Numbered from the stretch's first letter, positions 8,869 through 19,550 are shown. The stretch: 64,000 nt of DNA from JBFHFS01 sp041583495 (GCA_041583495.1 JBFHFS010000022.1:1-64000), one strand, 5' to 3'. Numbers and translations are program-made. Notes: generated from the letters alone by a model not told the origin.

Positions 8869-11800
8869 ATGAAAAAAAATCTGTTTTTAGTTTTCATGAC
8901 ACTTAATCCTTTCGCTTTGGGTGAATGATGCTTTTGCGCAGACAAAAGTCATTACCGGAGCGGTAAAGGATGCAGGGGGTGTTAGTTTACCCGGGGCCAA
9001 TATTGTTCAAAAAGGAACGGCCAATGGGACAGCCACCGATAAAAATGGTGAGTTTAGGTTAACGGTTCCCGTTGATGCGGTCATGGTGGTTTCCTTTCTG
9101 GGATTTGAGACGCAGGAATTTTCGGTGAAAGATCGGTCGGTGTTTGAGATCCGGTTGAAAGAAGATGAGTTGGTCCTGGATGAATTTGTGAAAATTGGTT
9201 ATCAAACCATTCATAAAAAAGACAACACAGCCTCGGTCTCCAGTATCCGGGCGGAGGCTTTGGAGAATATTCCTGTAACGAGCGTGTCCCAACTATTGTC
9301 CACTCAATCGACAGGGGTTCAGTCTATTGCTTTAAGTGGAGCTCCCGGTTCCCGTGGATCTCTGGTGGTGCGGGGAAATACCAGTATCTCCGGAGAGTTG
9401 GATGCCAATACGGCCTTTAGTAATCCTCTTTATGTGGTAGATGGGGTACAGACCTCCCTTGAGGACCTTGCCGGTTTTAATGTATCCAATGTTGACTTTT
9501 TGGCTTCGCTCAACCCCAATGATGTAGAGAGTGTAGATATCTTAAAGGATGCTTCGGCCGCAGCCATTTATGGTTCCCGTGGGGCCAACGGCGTTATTAT
9601 TATCACTACTAAAAAAGGGACTGCCCTGGAAAAACCGGAGTTTTCGTTTACTGCCAATTACGGTGTGCAACCCAAACCCGAATTGATTCCCATGTTGGTC
9701 GGGGGGGCTGAGCGGCAGGCTAAAATGGCCATGTTGGAAAAATGGTGGTTGTATGATGAACTGTTTTCTTCCAATGTGCCCATCATGTTGACCGATAGTT
9801 TGAATCCTGCCTTCAATAACAATGTTGATTATCAGGGCATGTTTTATCAAACGGGTATTACCCAGCAATACTCTTTAAGTATGCGAGGGGGATCCGAAGG
9901 ATCTAATTATCGTTTGTCGCTGGGATACAACGATTCCAAGGGAGTAGTTACCGCCACCGGTTTTGAGCGATATACCCTTTCAGGGAATCTCAATTCAGGG
10001 GTTGGAAAACGTTTTACAAATCAGTTTCAAACCAAATTTGTATTAACTAACAACGATACAGGGCAGGGTAACCCTTATCAGGGCAGCTACAATATGAATA
10101 ACGCCCTTCCGGTGGATCCCGCGAATCTTCAATCCTCCTTGTTTGCCATCACCGATGAGCAACGCCAGTCGCTGGAAGGGGAACTTGAGGAAAAATTAAA
10201 TACCGACCGGGAAATTTCTACCACCATTTCTAATTTATCCAGGTACGAGTTTTTGGACGGTTTGGCGTTGAGTTCTCAGCTGACAACCGTATATACTACG
10301 ACCAAGAAAAATTTTTACGAGCCGTCGACCATTCGTCCCGAGGGCAATGGGTTTGCCAGTTATGCGATGTACTCAAGGTGGAATGTTTCTACCGACACCT
10401 ACCTGAATTATTTTAAGACCTTAGGCGATCATGAGATTACCGGTATCGTTGGAATGAAGACCGACTTCAACCAATATGAGGATATGGGGATGACCGGAGT
10501 GGGTTTCGGTAGCGATGCCATCCAAACCATTAACAGTCGTTATTCCAAGGATGAAATTGATGGTTATACCGATGTGAGTGAAAATGCACTGTTGTCCTAT
10601 TTTGGCCGCTTTAGCTACAAGTACAAAGAAAAATATATTGTGGGGGCTACTTACAGTATTGATGGATCCTCCCGGTTTGGTTCTGATGTGCGTTGGGCCA
10701 AGTTCCCTTCGTTCTCAGCTGCGTGGGTATTGTCGGAGGAGTCGTTTATTAAACCTTATGTGGAAAGCTGGGTCGACCTTGCCAAAGTTCGCTTTTCCTG
10801 GGGAATCAATGGAAAACAATTTCAACAAAATTATCTGAGGTTCGGCGCTTATAGCCTGGGATATGGTGGAAATGCCTATTGGGCCAATGAGATGAGCGTT
10901 TCTTCCTACGCAGGAACCACAGGGGTAATCCCTAATTATAGCTCCATCGGAAATGATAAGCTTTCCTGGGAAAATTCCACTCAATGGGATATCGGGGTGG
11001 ATGTGGAGATGTTCGACCGGCGCCTAAATGTGACTTTCGATGCTTACAACAAGGAAACGGATAAATTATTCTTTGATGTTACCTTCCCGGCTTATTCGGG
11101 TTATAATACAGCCAAGGCTAATGTGGCCGGGATATTGAATTATGGTTGGGAGTCGATGATTAATTACCATGTATTCCCGCGTACCAATGATTTAAGGCTG
11201 GAGTTGACTTTAGGACTATCCCACAATGAGAACTTCATCAACAAATTACCTAATGGTAATCAGGATTATACCGGAGACGACTATGGCTATGTGGTTGGTC
11301 AACCCATTAACCTGTATAAGATGTTTCTGAACGATTACATCCTTGACGATCTCAGCCAGTTGCCTGTTAATCCCTATACGGGTGAACCTTTGGCTGGGAA
11401 AAGCGCCTGGGCAACTATTCGGCCCGGATTCCCAATATGGAAAGATCTCAACGGGGATTATATCCTGAATGAAACCCATGATTATCAGCTGGCGCGCGAT
11501 TATTCTCCGGTTCCCGATTTCCAGGGTTCTTTTAATATTAATCTGCAATATAAGGGATGGTATCTCCAGGCCTATAGTCAGTTTTCCTTTGGGGCCGATA
11601 TTATGAACACCGTCCTGAATAGCTATATGGATGCTTATGACCGGGGCGGAACAACCTGGGCCACTAATGGGTTAGCCGATTTGAGCGCTTATAGTTTCTG
11701 GGAAAAACCCGGTGACGGGGCGGCAGGGGTTCGCTTTCCTGCGTTGTATCCCTCAGGAGCCGGATTAGGCGCTTTCTATGGCTTTAGAAGTAACCAAACC

Positions 11801-12052
11801 TTGTGGTTGGAAAGCGGAGATTACTGGAAAATTACCAGTGCCTCTCTGGGGTATACTTTCGACAAAAAAAGCATCATAGAAAAATTGGGATTAACCCGTT
11901 TGCGGGTGTATGCTAATGTTTTGAACCCCTGGATGTGGCAGCGTTCCGATGCCGTGGTCGATGCCTCTATGGTGGATGCCAAAGGCCACGTTTTGGGTAA
12001 TGGATATCCACAGGCGAAAACCGTCTCCTTTGGAATTGATGTTAGATTCTAA
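8869..12052 (+). CDS. SusC-family TonB-dependent receptor, frameshifted in the signal peptide
   Basis: Outer-membrane glycan importer of the SusCD pair. The main frame encodes a carboxypeptidase-like N-terminal domain, a plug with PLYVVDGVQ and the SusC signature AAAIYGSRGANGVI, and a long beta-barrel with an aromatic end. The natural start appears to be ATG 8869 (MKKNLFLVFMT...), but that frame stops at TGA 8926-8928. The receptor frame picks up the rest of the same signal peptide (LILSLWVNDAFAQ from 8903) but has its own TGA at 8897-8899. One base therefore appears to be missing between about 8899 and 8925. The only start in the receptor frame is GTG 8921, which would give no signal peptide. 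This is either a sequencing error or a real inactivating mutation. Confidence 0.9.
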
Positions 12053-12163
12053 AACAGGAACCATATGAAACCTGAATATAAAGAGCTTAATAAAAATAAG
12101 TTTCTCCGGAGTGCGTTTCATGCAATGGTTGTGAAAACAAATTATTTTAAAGCGATGACACAT

Positions 12164-13702
12164 ATGAAAAAAATATTTGGATACATAATGATCTTTTTTC
12201 TGTTGGGGACAGCGGGATGTGAAGATTTTTTAGAGCGGGAACCCATGAGTATTACTCATGCCAATGTGTTCTGGGTGAACCAGAGCAATGCTGAACAGGC
12301 CCTGGCAGGTGCCTATGGGTTGTTTAAATATGCCATTACCAATCAGGCTAATTTCCTCTATTGGGGCGAAATCACCGGGATGACTTTTATGAACAGTCGA
12401 AACTGGATTAGTGCTTACATTCAGAATAGTGGAAACTATGTTTTAGCCTACCGGGATGACTCTCGGAACTGGAAAAACCTCTACAGAGCCGCTAACTGGG
12501 CCAATACCATTGAGCAATATGTGAGTGAAATGGATGAGAGCCTTTTTACCTCGCCCCAGGAGAAGGATCGCATTATTGGGGAGGCTGCTTTTGTCAGAGC
12601 CCTTTCCTATTTTTATATGACGCGTCTTTGGGGCGGAGTTCCCATCGTGGAAGAATCGGTGGAGAGTTCCGATCAATTGATTACCGAGGATGGCTTCATT
12701 GTACGCATTCCCCAGTCTACCGAGATAGAAGTACTCGATTATATTATGACGGCCGTGGATAAAGCCGTCAGTCTGTTGGAGTATTCAACACCGGGGGATT
12801 CTCGATGGGCCATCACCGCCAATAAGGCCAGTGCTCAGGCGCTTAAAGCCCATGTGGCTCTTTGGTATGCCAGCCGCGACAATGATAATGACCAGATGAA
12901 AACGGCGTGTGTTGAAGCGGCTACCTCGGTCATCAACAACAGTAATGCCGAACTCATTGATTATGTAAATGGTGAAGACCGGGCCGGAGCCGTGGCCGAT
13001 ATGTGTACCGGACAATCGGTGACAGGTTTGTTCGAGGTTAATATAAACGCCGACATGAATGAGTCCTGGAGAATGTCCAGCTATGACAACAACCATATCG
13101 GATTGACACAAAATTATCCGGTGTTTGAAAATTACAATGGGAGTGGTCCTAAAATCGATCCTGATTATTATGGGAAAGAGTTCATGACTGCCGATCCCGA
13201 CCGGGCTAATGATGCAAGGAAAGAGTTGTTCTTTTATGAGTACAACGATGATGAGGATTCCTTTTTCTCCAAATACCAATACGCCTCGGATGATGCGGCC
13301 TCTGAAGATCAATATGCCCAGTTTTCAGAATCCAATATTCTGATTTTTAGGTTGGCCGATATGTATCTTTTAAGAGCTGAAGCCAATGCTAAACTGGGAA
13401 ATGGTGGACCTGCCGTGTCCGATTTGAACATAATCCGCAGCAAGGCCAATGTGCCGGGCTATACCGGTGCAACCGATCGGGCCAGTTTAATAGAAGCAAT
13501 TTTTCAGGAGCGGGCCATTGAGTTTGTTGGAGAAGGTCAGGCGGGATTTGACCGTATCCGGATGGACTTTTATTATGAAGGAGTGCCCTGGATGAACCTC
13601 AACCGGATTTCCAAAAAAGGGTATTTCTGGCCGATACATCCCGATATTATTTCAATCAATCCGTCCATCTTACAAACCGAATACTGGCGGGGTAAATTGT
13701 AA
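12164..13702 (+). CDS. SusD/RagB-family glycan-binding lipoprotein
   Basis: Surface lipoprotein that caps the SusC channel and captures glycan. I place the start at ATG 12164 rather than the in-frame ATG at 12065, because 12164 gives a clean lipoprotein signal (MKKIFGYIMIFFLLGTAGC) with the acylated Cys at residue 19 followed by acidic EDFLERE. Helical TPR-like SusD features follow, with the typical ADMYLLRAEANAKLGN and LNIIRSKANVPG motifs near the C-terminus and a terminal INPSILQTEYW-type ending. It directly follows susC and is about the usual length (512 aa). Ligand specificity cannot be read from sequence. Confidence 0.93.
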   Translation: MKKIFGYIMIFFLLGTAGCEDFLEREPMSITHANVFWVNQSNAEQALAGAYGLFKYAITNQANFLYWGEITGMTFMNSRNWISAYIQNSGNYVLAYRDDSRNWKNLYRAANWANTIEQYVSEMDESLFTSPQEKDRIIGEAAFVRALSYFYMTRLWGGVPIVEESVESSDQLITEDGFIVRIPQSTEIEVLDYIMTAVDKAVSLLEYSTPGDSRWAITANKASAQALKAHVALWYASRDNDNDQMKTACVEAATSVINNSNAELIDYVNGEDRAGAVADMCTGQSVTGLFEVNINADMNESWRMSSYDNNHIGLTQNYPVFENYNGSGPKIDPDYYGKEFMTADPDRANDARKELFFYEYNDDEDSFFSKYQYASDDAASEDQYAQFSESNILIFRLADMYLLRAEANAKLGNGGPAVSDLNIIRSKANVPGYTGATDRASLIEAIFQERAIEFVGEGQAGFDRIRMDFYYEGVPWMNLNRISKKGYFWPIHPDIISINPSILQTEYWRGKL

Positions 13703-13785
13703 TGATGCAATGGCTGTCCCTGTTGAACCGTCAATAGGTGGCGCTGACAAGTTTTTAGAAACAAATAATTGTAAAGAATAAACAG

Positions 13786-14427
13786 ATGAAAAAAACAATA
13801 TTGATCTTGGCTGTTGTTCTGGGCCTCTTTTCATGCTCACAGGATGATTATCTGGTGGACGGTGGACTGAGTGATGGGTATTTAAAAACCACGACCATGG
13901 AATTCCTTAAGTCGCATTATCAGCTCGACTCATTGGCCATTCTCATCGAAAGAGCTGGTCTGGAAGATGAGGCGAATGGCGCCTCAACACTCTTTGCCCC
14001 CAACAACCTGGCTATAAGAAGTTATGTGAATCGCGTCTTGGCTGAAATGCGTAAGGTAGATCCTCAGGCCGAATTTACCTTTGACGACATTCCGGTGGAT
14101 ACCCTGACCAAGCACCTGGGGGGGTATCTCTTCCCCGAAAAAATAACCCGTGAGGATATGGTTAAAGAGGGGAAAATCTATACTGCCGTCAATGGTGATC
14201 AGCGAAGACTTTCCCTGGAACCCTCAGAATCGTATACCGATTTTTTAAGTGAATATCCGGAGTATGTCTATTATACCTATAAAATGGGCGATGAATGGGA
14301 TCCCTGGGATGAGATTGATGACGATATCCGGGTGCAGGTCAGAACCTCTAACCTGATTTCCACCAACGGAGTGATTCATGTTCTCCAGGGGTCTCACAAA
14401 CTCTTTAATTATTCCCCCGATAATTAG
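13786..14427 (+). CDS. fasciclin (FAS1)-domain surface lipoprotein
   Basis: A 213-aa lipoprotein: the signal ends in LGLFSC, with Cys about residue 17. Two conserved FAS1 patches are readable: STLFAPNNLAI in the first half, and the closing TNGVIHVLQGSHKL near the C-terminus. FAS1 domains mediate adhesion, and in PULs such proteins occur downstream of SusD as accessory surface proteins. It is co-directional with susCD, 83 bp after susD, so probably in the same transcript. A role as a surface glycan- or glycoprotein-binding partner is inferred from position. Confidence 0.72.
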   Translation: MKKTILILAVVLGLFSCSQDDYLVDGGLSDGYLKTTTMEFLKSHYQLDSLAILIERAGLEDEANGASTLFAPNNLAIRSYVNRVLAEMRKVDPQAEFTFDDIPVDTLTKHLGGYLFPEKITREDMVKEGKIYTAVNGDQRRLSLEPSESYTDFLSEYPEYVYYTYKMGDEWDPWDEIDDDIRVQVRTSNLISTNGVIHVLQGSHKLFNYSPDN

Positions 14428-14627
14428 GGGGCTGGGTTTGTGGCATTTTGCTAGAATAGAGTTTGAAATGTGGGTTTTCGTTTGGGCCGAATCGGGGAAC
14501 AAAAAAAAGACCAGATTCAACGATCGTAAAAAACACATGAATAAAGTGGCAGGTAAGTGTTTTTCATGCCAATGAAGATTCTTACTGAGCGATTTTAAAA
14601 TGGCAAACAACAATAAAAAATTATCGT

Positions 14628-15713
14628 ATGAAAAAAATAATTGGTTTTGTTATGTTTCTGGCGCTTTTCACCTCCTGTGTGGCGCCGGAAATAGGATATA
14701 TCAGCGATGATATTCATGCCCTGGAGGATACAGTTTTTATTCCTCGTGGTGTATTTATGACTTCAGCCGCTCCGGCGGCCGAGGGTTCTACCTACCCTCT
14801 TAGTTGGTCAATTACTTCTGTAACTGATGAGGCCGGTAATCCTACCGACGAACTATTCGAGGAGCATGAAATACTGGTCTGGACTTCTGCTTTTAACGGG
14901 GATGTGGACACTACGCTGGCTTTGGCCGAGGCCAAGTTGGAAAAAGCCTTAAAACCTACCCTCATGATAAACGAGGTGAGTGGAGAGATGGCTTTTACAC
15001 AGGCCAGTAAATATGTAGAAAACGACATCTTTAAGGTCAATGCCAATGTCTCCAATGTGCGAGGCGAAAGACAACTGGACGATTTTGTGGTCCTGAAATT
15101 CGAACCCTTTAGACCAGTGGAGTTTCCTACCGAAATGCGCTCCAGAATTAATCTGGTAAGAAATAATGGAAGCTTAAATGCCCTATATACCTCGGTGATC
15201 ACCAATGATTACGATGCAGGCGTGCCCAGTGTGCTGGATGGGACCCATCCTTACATTACCATTACTAAAATAAGTGAAGAACCTTTGTTGGGGGTAAAAG
15301 TAAAGATGATTATTGCAGATAGCTATGATGAACCTTTTAGCCCTGAAAAAGTGCTCTTTTATCCTTCAGGATCGTCTTATCTGCAGAATTATCACGATAA
15401 CTCAGTGGAGACCGTGGATGATGCCACCAGTACAACCTTCTCGTTGCCGGCGCCTCCATTTCCACAGTATGGTCGCAATTATAGTGGAACCAGTTCATAT
15501 CTGATGTACTATATTACCACCCGCGATGCCTTTACCGTGGATAAAGCTGCCTATGAAGCCGACAGAGGGGCTCATGACTGGACGCAATATCAGACCGATG
15601 CCGTTACCGGAGACATTCTTTGTCAGGCTTATATCCGTTGGGGAATTAAAATAAATGATTCGGGAACCTGGCAAATAAAAATGAAGATTCCCTACTCAAA
15701 GAAAATAGATTAG
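14628..15713 (+). CDS. DUF5007-like PUL lipoprotein
   Basis: A 361-aa lipoprotein with signal MKKIIGFVMFLALFTSC (Cys 17). The start of the mature protein (VAPEIGYISDDIHALEDTVF) and the beta-rich body resemble DUF5007 proteins found beside SusCD and fasciclin genes in Bacteroidetes PULs; that family assignment is from memory of the pattern and is moderate. It has no catalytic motif I can see, so a surface glycan-binding role is the best inference. It is the last gene before a pair of strong hairpins, which probably end the binding/transport part of the operon. Confidence 0.6.
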   Translation: MKKIIGFVMFLALFTSCVAPEIGYISDDIHALEDTVFIPRGVFMTSAAPAAEGSTYPLSWSITSVTDEAGNPTDELFEEHEILVWTSAFNGDVDTTLALAEAKLEKALKPTLMINEVSGEMAFTQASKYVENDIFKVNANVSNVRGERQLDDFVVLKFEPFRPVEFPTEMRSRINLVRNNGSLNALYTSVITNDYDAGVPSVLDGTHPYITITKISEEPLLGVKVKMIIADSYDEPFSPEKVLFYPSGSSYLQNYHDNSVETVDDATSTTFSLPAPPFPQYGRNYSGTSSYLMYYITTRDAFTVDKAAYEADRGAHDWTQYQTDAVTGDILCQAYIRWGIKINDSGTWQIKMKIPYSKKID

Positions 15714-15729
15714 GAAAACCCTGACCGAA

Positions 15730-15764
15730 GAAGGGGCCAAGAAGATAATTCTTCTGGCCCCTTC
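15730..15764 (+). terminator. strong hairpin after the SusCD-lipoprotein module
   Basis: GAAGGGGCCA (15730-15739) pairs perfectly with TGGCCCCTTC (15755-15764). An inner GAAG/CTTC stem closes a 6-nt loop, with one bulged A. It begins 16 bp after the DUF5007-like stop codon. There is no long T-tract, so it may terminate partially or protect the 3' end of the upstream mRNA. Confidence 0.65.
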
Positions 15765-15795
15765 CAATTAAGTTATTCCGTTTTGAGTAAGATCT

Positions 15796-15830
15796 GAATA
15801 GGCTTTCTTAATCGAAAAGAAAGCCTATTC
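15796..15830 (+). terminator. second, perfect 14-bp hairpin in tandem
   Basis: GAATAGGCTTTCTT (15796-15809) pairs perfectly with AAGAAAGCCTATTC (15817-15830) around a 7-nt loop. It is only 31 bp beyond the previous hairpin. No T-tract follows. Two stable hairpins in a row would lower transcription or set mRNA ends between the transport genes and the enzyme genes. Confidence 0.6.
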
Positions 15831-15983
15831 TCAAACCAGCCAACCCAAATGAGCATCCAGGTTTGTGCCCCTAAGGACTTTATTGGGGTTATACATTCAT
15901 TTTGGGATGAAGCCATCCCTGAGAAAGCAGGCGTATTGTAATCTCAGGTTTAATTCAGACAGAATCAAATAAGTTTTAAACAC

Positions 15984-17765
15984 ATGAACACAGTTGTAAA
16001 AGGGCTCCTGGGGGTGGTAGCATTGGTTTTTTCCCTTGGTTGTGGTCAACAAGAGGGCAGACAACCTGAACTCTCCGATACACAGATCGATCAATATTGG
16101 CAAACAGGGAAAACTCTGCCTTCTTCGGTGGTAAAAAGATTCCCTCTGCCCTTACAGGAACTTCAGGAGGATAACGGGATAAACGTGATGATCGACCTGG
16201 CTCATCAATGCAAATTTGTTACTTTGTGGGGATTGCCACATCGCTTAAACCAAATGGGGTTCAGAGCGGTTGGCAGTCAGGCGGCCCTTCACTCGGTGCT
16301 GGACCCAAAGGGGGAAAGCCGGATACGGATCCGCTGGGACGAGAAGAAAATGATTTTTCCCTTTGCCTGGCATCCCAATTTTTCGTTTAATGTAATTATC
16401 ACTCATCAGAGTGACCTCAATGCTCAAAAGTATCTCCCTGAAGAACAAGAGGCCTTAAAGCAGTTTGTGAAGGATGGAGGCGGGCTAATAATTGTTGGTG
16501 TGCCACCTGCCAATGCCAAAATGGCCAAAAACTGGTCTTTGAATGAGCTGTGTCAACAATTTGGGGCCCAAATCCTGGCCGAAACCGATCGGGTGGATGA
16601 CCAGGATTATGCAGTAATTTCCGCAAATGATGAATGGGAAATTGCCACTCAGGGGACAGAGGGAAAACCGGTGGGGGTAATAAGGTCCTTTGGGAAAGGG
16701 TACGTCAGTATTCTGGGAAAGGATGCTGTTTTTCAGGTTAATAGGGAAAAGGAGGAAGAGACTCTGGCGAAAAACCGGATTCTGGAAAAAATGGTGCTGA
16801 GCGTTTCAAAAGGGAAAGAGCCTGTTGGAGGCGAGCCCCGGTATCCGATCTCAGGAGGCGGTGGCGGTGGAATCTATCCCGAGCTGGAGCGGCACTTTAA
16901 TGATGTGGTCTTATTTTATGCTGCCAATCAAAAGCCAGAGCTCATAAAAACGGTGGAAGAAGATCTGCCCGAAGCCAAGGGGCTGGTAGAAGAGTGGTTG
17001 CCATCGCAGCCCACTTTAGAACCGATGTATCTCATTTTATCTTCGGGCGGAGGTGGTGGTTGGGCAGTAAACGCCTTTAAACCTAAAGAAAATGGAATCA
17101 TAAGTCTGTCCCCCAATGGTATTGTCTCCATCTTTGCCCATGAGTTGGCTCATACCATGCATGGTCCGGTGAACCAACAAGGACAGGTCGCCGGGATTAC
17201 TCCTATCCCTAATCGGGGTGAGGCTCATGCCGGCTGGTTTCAGGGAAAGATAGATGCCTGGTTTGATGCCAGCCTGCTCGAGGAACCGGTGAAAAAGTGT
17301 AACAGTCTTTTTGAGTTTGATCCCACCGGAGATAAACTCGACCTGGTGACCCATTATGAGAATAAGCCATTACGAGATGAATTTGGGAAAGGAAAAGACT
17401 GGGTGAAAACCTGGTGGATCTGGCAAAAGCTGGACGATCGGTATGGGCCTGCCTGGTATCCCCGGTGGAAATGGGTGCAGCATACCCGTTGGGCTGACGA
17501 TCCGCAACACCAGCTCTCCTGGGAGGAGATGGTCGAGGATATGTCCATTGCCGTTGGAGAAGACCTCTTTCCGTTTCTAAGGGCCGCCGGACTCTCACTG
17601 GAAACCCAACGTTTACCCGCCATCGTGTTTCAGGGACATGAGCTGAGTCTTCCCATAGCCCCGATAACAGTCTCAAAGGCTGGGAAGGTGAGACTCGGGA
17701 AGATTGGAGATTATAAAAAAGGCCTCTTCTTTGAATCTGTATCTCGCACCAGAACCCAACCTTAG
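15984..17765 (+). CDS. putative secreted HExxH metallopeptidase, two-domain
   Basis: A 593-aa lipoprotein-type signal (VFSLGC, Cys 20) precedes an N-terminal alpha/beta domain resembling class I glutamine amidotransferase/ThuA folds (EEQEALKQFVKDGGGLIIVGV). The C-terminal domain carries HELAH at 386-390, with a likely third zinc ligand E413 in RGEAHAGW; this gluzincin pattern resembles M60-like peptidases. Two glycine runs (SGGGGGGIYPE and SSGGGGGW) precede the active site. M60-like enzymes cut O-glycosylated proteins, which would fit the fucosidase and sulfatase neighbours. It lies 9 bp before the GH29 gene, so they are co-transcribed. Peptidase activity is inferred; the same architecture recurs at 21436-22896. 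Confidence 0.65.
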   Translation: MNTVVKGLLGVVALVFSLGCGQQEGRQPELSDTQIDQYWQTGKTLPSSVVKRFPLPLQELQEDNGINVMIDLAHQCKFVTLWGLPHRLNQMGFRAVGSQAALHSVLDPKGESRIRIRWDEKKMIFPFAWHPNFSFNVIITHQSDLNAQKYLPEEQEALKQFVKDGGGLIIVGVPPANAKMAKNWSLNELCQQFGAQILAETDRVDDQDYAVISANDEWEIATQGTEGKPVGVIRSFGKGYVSILGKDAVFQVNREKEEETLAKNRILEKMVLSVSKGKEPVGGEPRYPISGGGGGGIYPELERHFNDVVLFYAANQKPELIKTVEEDLPEAKGLVEEWLPSQPTLEPMYLILSSGGGGGWAVNAFKPKENGIISLSPNGIVSIFAHELAHTMHGPVNQQGQVAGITPIPNRGEAHAGWFQGKIDAWFDASLLEEPVKKCNSLFEFDPTGDKLDLVTHYENKPLRDEFGKGKDWVKTWWIWQKLDDRYGPAWYPRWKWVQHTRWADDPQHQLSWEEMVEDMSIAVGEDLFPFLRAAGLSLETQRLPAIVFQGHELSLPIAPITVSKAGKVRLGKIGDYKKGLFFESVSRTRTQP

Positions 17766-17774
17766 TTTTATGTT

Positions 17775-19550
17775 ATGAGAAAGTCTGTTTGCCGCCTATT
17801 CATTTTTTTTGTTGCGACCGGTTTGGGTCTCGCAATACAATGTTCCACAGAATATCTTCCGGATATCAGCCACACATTCACCCGGCAGGGAACCGATCTC
17901 TTCAAGCCGGATTCGGCCTCCATTGCCGAAAATTACCAAATCCCGAAATGGTTCCAGGATGCCAAGCTGGGTATCTTTATCCATTGGGGCGTTTATGCGG
18001 TGCCTGCTTTTGGTAGCGAGTGGTATGCGCTCTCGATGTATGACCCCAATAGTGATGCTTATAAGTCACATGTTAAGAAATTTGGCCCGGTAGATGAATT
18101 CGGCTACAAGAACTTTATCCCGATGTTTAAGGCGGAGAAGTTCAATGCTTCCCAGTGGGCCATGCTCTTTAAGGAGTCCGGTGCCCGCTATGTGGTTCCA
18201 GTAGCCGAACATCATGATGGTTTTTCCATGTATAACAGTACCTTTAATCCATGGAACTCTGTGAAAATGGGCCCCCGTAGAGATGTGGTGGGGGAACTCG
18301 GGGAAGCCGTTAAAAAGGAGGGCTTGTTCTTTGGCGTCTCTTCGCACCGGGCCGAAAATGCCTGGTTTTATCATAATGGGATGAGTGTGCCGTCCGATGT
18401 TCAGGATACTTCCATTTCCTTGTATGGGGAAAGAATTCCACCTCCTTCCAATATCGGAATTTCCCCCGAATGTGGCCAGAATAAGGGCTCTAATGAACGC
18501 TCCCGCCGGCAATGGCTGACACAAACTTATGAACTCATCGATCAATATCAACCCGACCTGATATGGTTCGACTGGACTGTGGGCAAATATCCCTTTCAGC
18601 CAACCTTTTATAAGTTCCTGGCATACTATTATAATAATGCCCTGGATTGGGGAAAAGAGGTGGTGGTGAATACCAAGGTGGGTTACGGAGATAACATTCA
18701 GGTGTTTGATATCGAGCGGGGTAAAAGCGATCGGATCCGAAAATTGCCCTGGCAGACCGATACCTCTATCGGTAAAAAATCCTGGGGCTATAATCCCGAA
18801 GAAGACAACAAGGCCCCCAACCATATTATTGATGATTTTATTGACATCGTGAGCAAAAACGGTAACTTGTTGCTTAATGTAGGCCCTAAAGCCGATGGGA
18901 CCATTACCGGTGAACAGCAACATGTTTTGCGTGAACTGGGCCACTGGTTGAAAATAAATGGAGAAGCCATTTATGGCAGCCGACCTTGGGTAAGAGCCGG
19001 GGAAGGGGACGTCAAAGGAACGGCCGGTTATATGACCGATGGTACTGCAGCGGCCTATTCGGCTAACGACTTCAGGTTTACAGTAAATAATAACCATCTC
19101 TATGCCATGGCTTTGAACTGGACCGATGGGGAAGTGGTGATCCAATCCCTGTCGGAAGAAAGAACCAGGGATTTACATATCGCCTCCGTTTCTATGCTGG
19201 GTTCGGAGGAGAGCCTCCAGTGGGAACAAACAAAAGAAGGCCTAAGGGTTAAGTTTCCCTCCCAAAAACCCACCAAGTATGCCCACGTCTTGAAGATTGC
19301 CCTCGAAGGAGTGGCCATTGGGGATGTAGAAATGGACAATAATAAGGAGCAATTGGAGGTTGGAACAGCCTTGTACAATCATTCGCTTGATTCCCAAACC
19401 CTGGATGTGAGGTGTCGGGTCAACGGTCAAACTCAAAGCAAAATGGTTGCACTGGAGCCCCATAGTAAGAGGGACGTTGTTTTTAATTATTCAGCGGTTT
19501 CCTCAGATCATGAGGTGGCGCTTTTTGCCGGCCATTGGAGGGTGAAATAA
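17775..19550 (+). CDS. GH29 alpha-L-fucosidase, exported
   Basis: Removes alpha-linked L-fucose by retaining hydrolysis. An N-terminal signal (FFVATGLGLAIQC) could be a lipoprotein signal. The GH29 barrel begins near residue 55 with PKWFQDAKLGIFIHWGVYAVPAF, continues with the conserved AEHHDGFSMYNS, and has the nucleophile D266 in LIWFDW. NGNLLLNVGPKADGT is another family signature. A C-terminal beta-domain (about 440-591) completes a 591-aa protein of normal length. It is the second gene of the enzyme train, 9 bp after the first metallopeptidase. Linkage preference (alpha-1,2 versus 1,3/1,4) cannot be assigned. Confidence 0.95.
   Translation: MRKSVCRLFIFFVATGLGLAIQCSTEYLPDISHTFTRQGTDLFKPDSASIAENYQIPKWFQDAKLGIFIHWGVYAVPAFGSEWYALSMYDPNSDAYKSHVKKFGPVDEFGYKNFIPMFKAEKFNASQWAMLFKESGARYVVPVAEHHDGFSMYNSTFNPWNSVKMGPRRDVVGELGEAVKKEGLFFGVSSHRAENAWFYHNGMSVPSDVQDTSISLYGERIPPPSNIGISPECGQNKGSNERSRRQWLTQTYELIDQYQPDLIWFDWTVGKYPFQPTFYKFLAYYYNNALDWGKEVVVNTKVGYGDNIQVFDIERGKSDRIRKLPWQTDTSIGKKSWGYNPEEDNKAPNHIIDDFIDIVSKNGNLLLNVGPKADGTITGEQQHVLRELGHWLKINGEAIYGSRPWVRAGEGDVKGTAGYMTDGTAAAYSANDFRFTVNNNHLYAMALNWTDGEVVIQSLSEERTRDLHIASVSMLGSEESLQWEQTKEGLRVKFPSQKPTKYAHVLKIALEGVAIGDVEMDNNKEQLEVGTALYNHSLDSQTLDVRCRVNGQTQSKMVALEPHSKRDVVFNYSAVSSDHEVALFAGHWRVK

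Noticed and set aside
8869..8928. Programmed frameshifting or A8-run phase variation in susC
   Set aside because: Changing the A8 or T5 run by one or two bases in either direction runs into stops, and no slippery heptamer lies in the overlap; a fixed indel is the simpler explanation.
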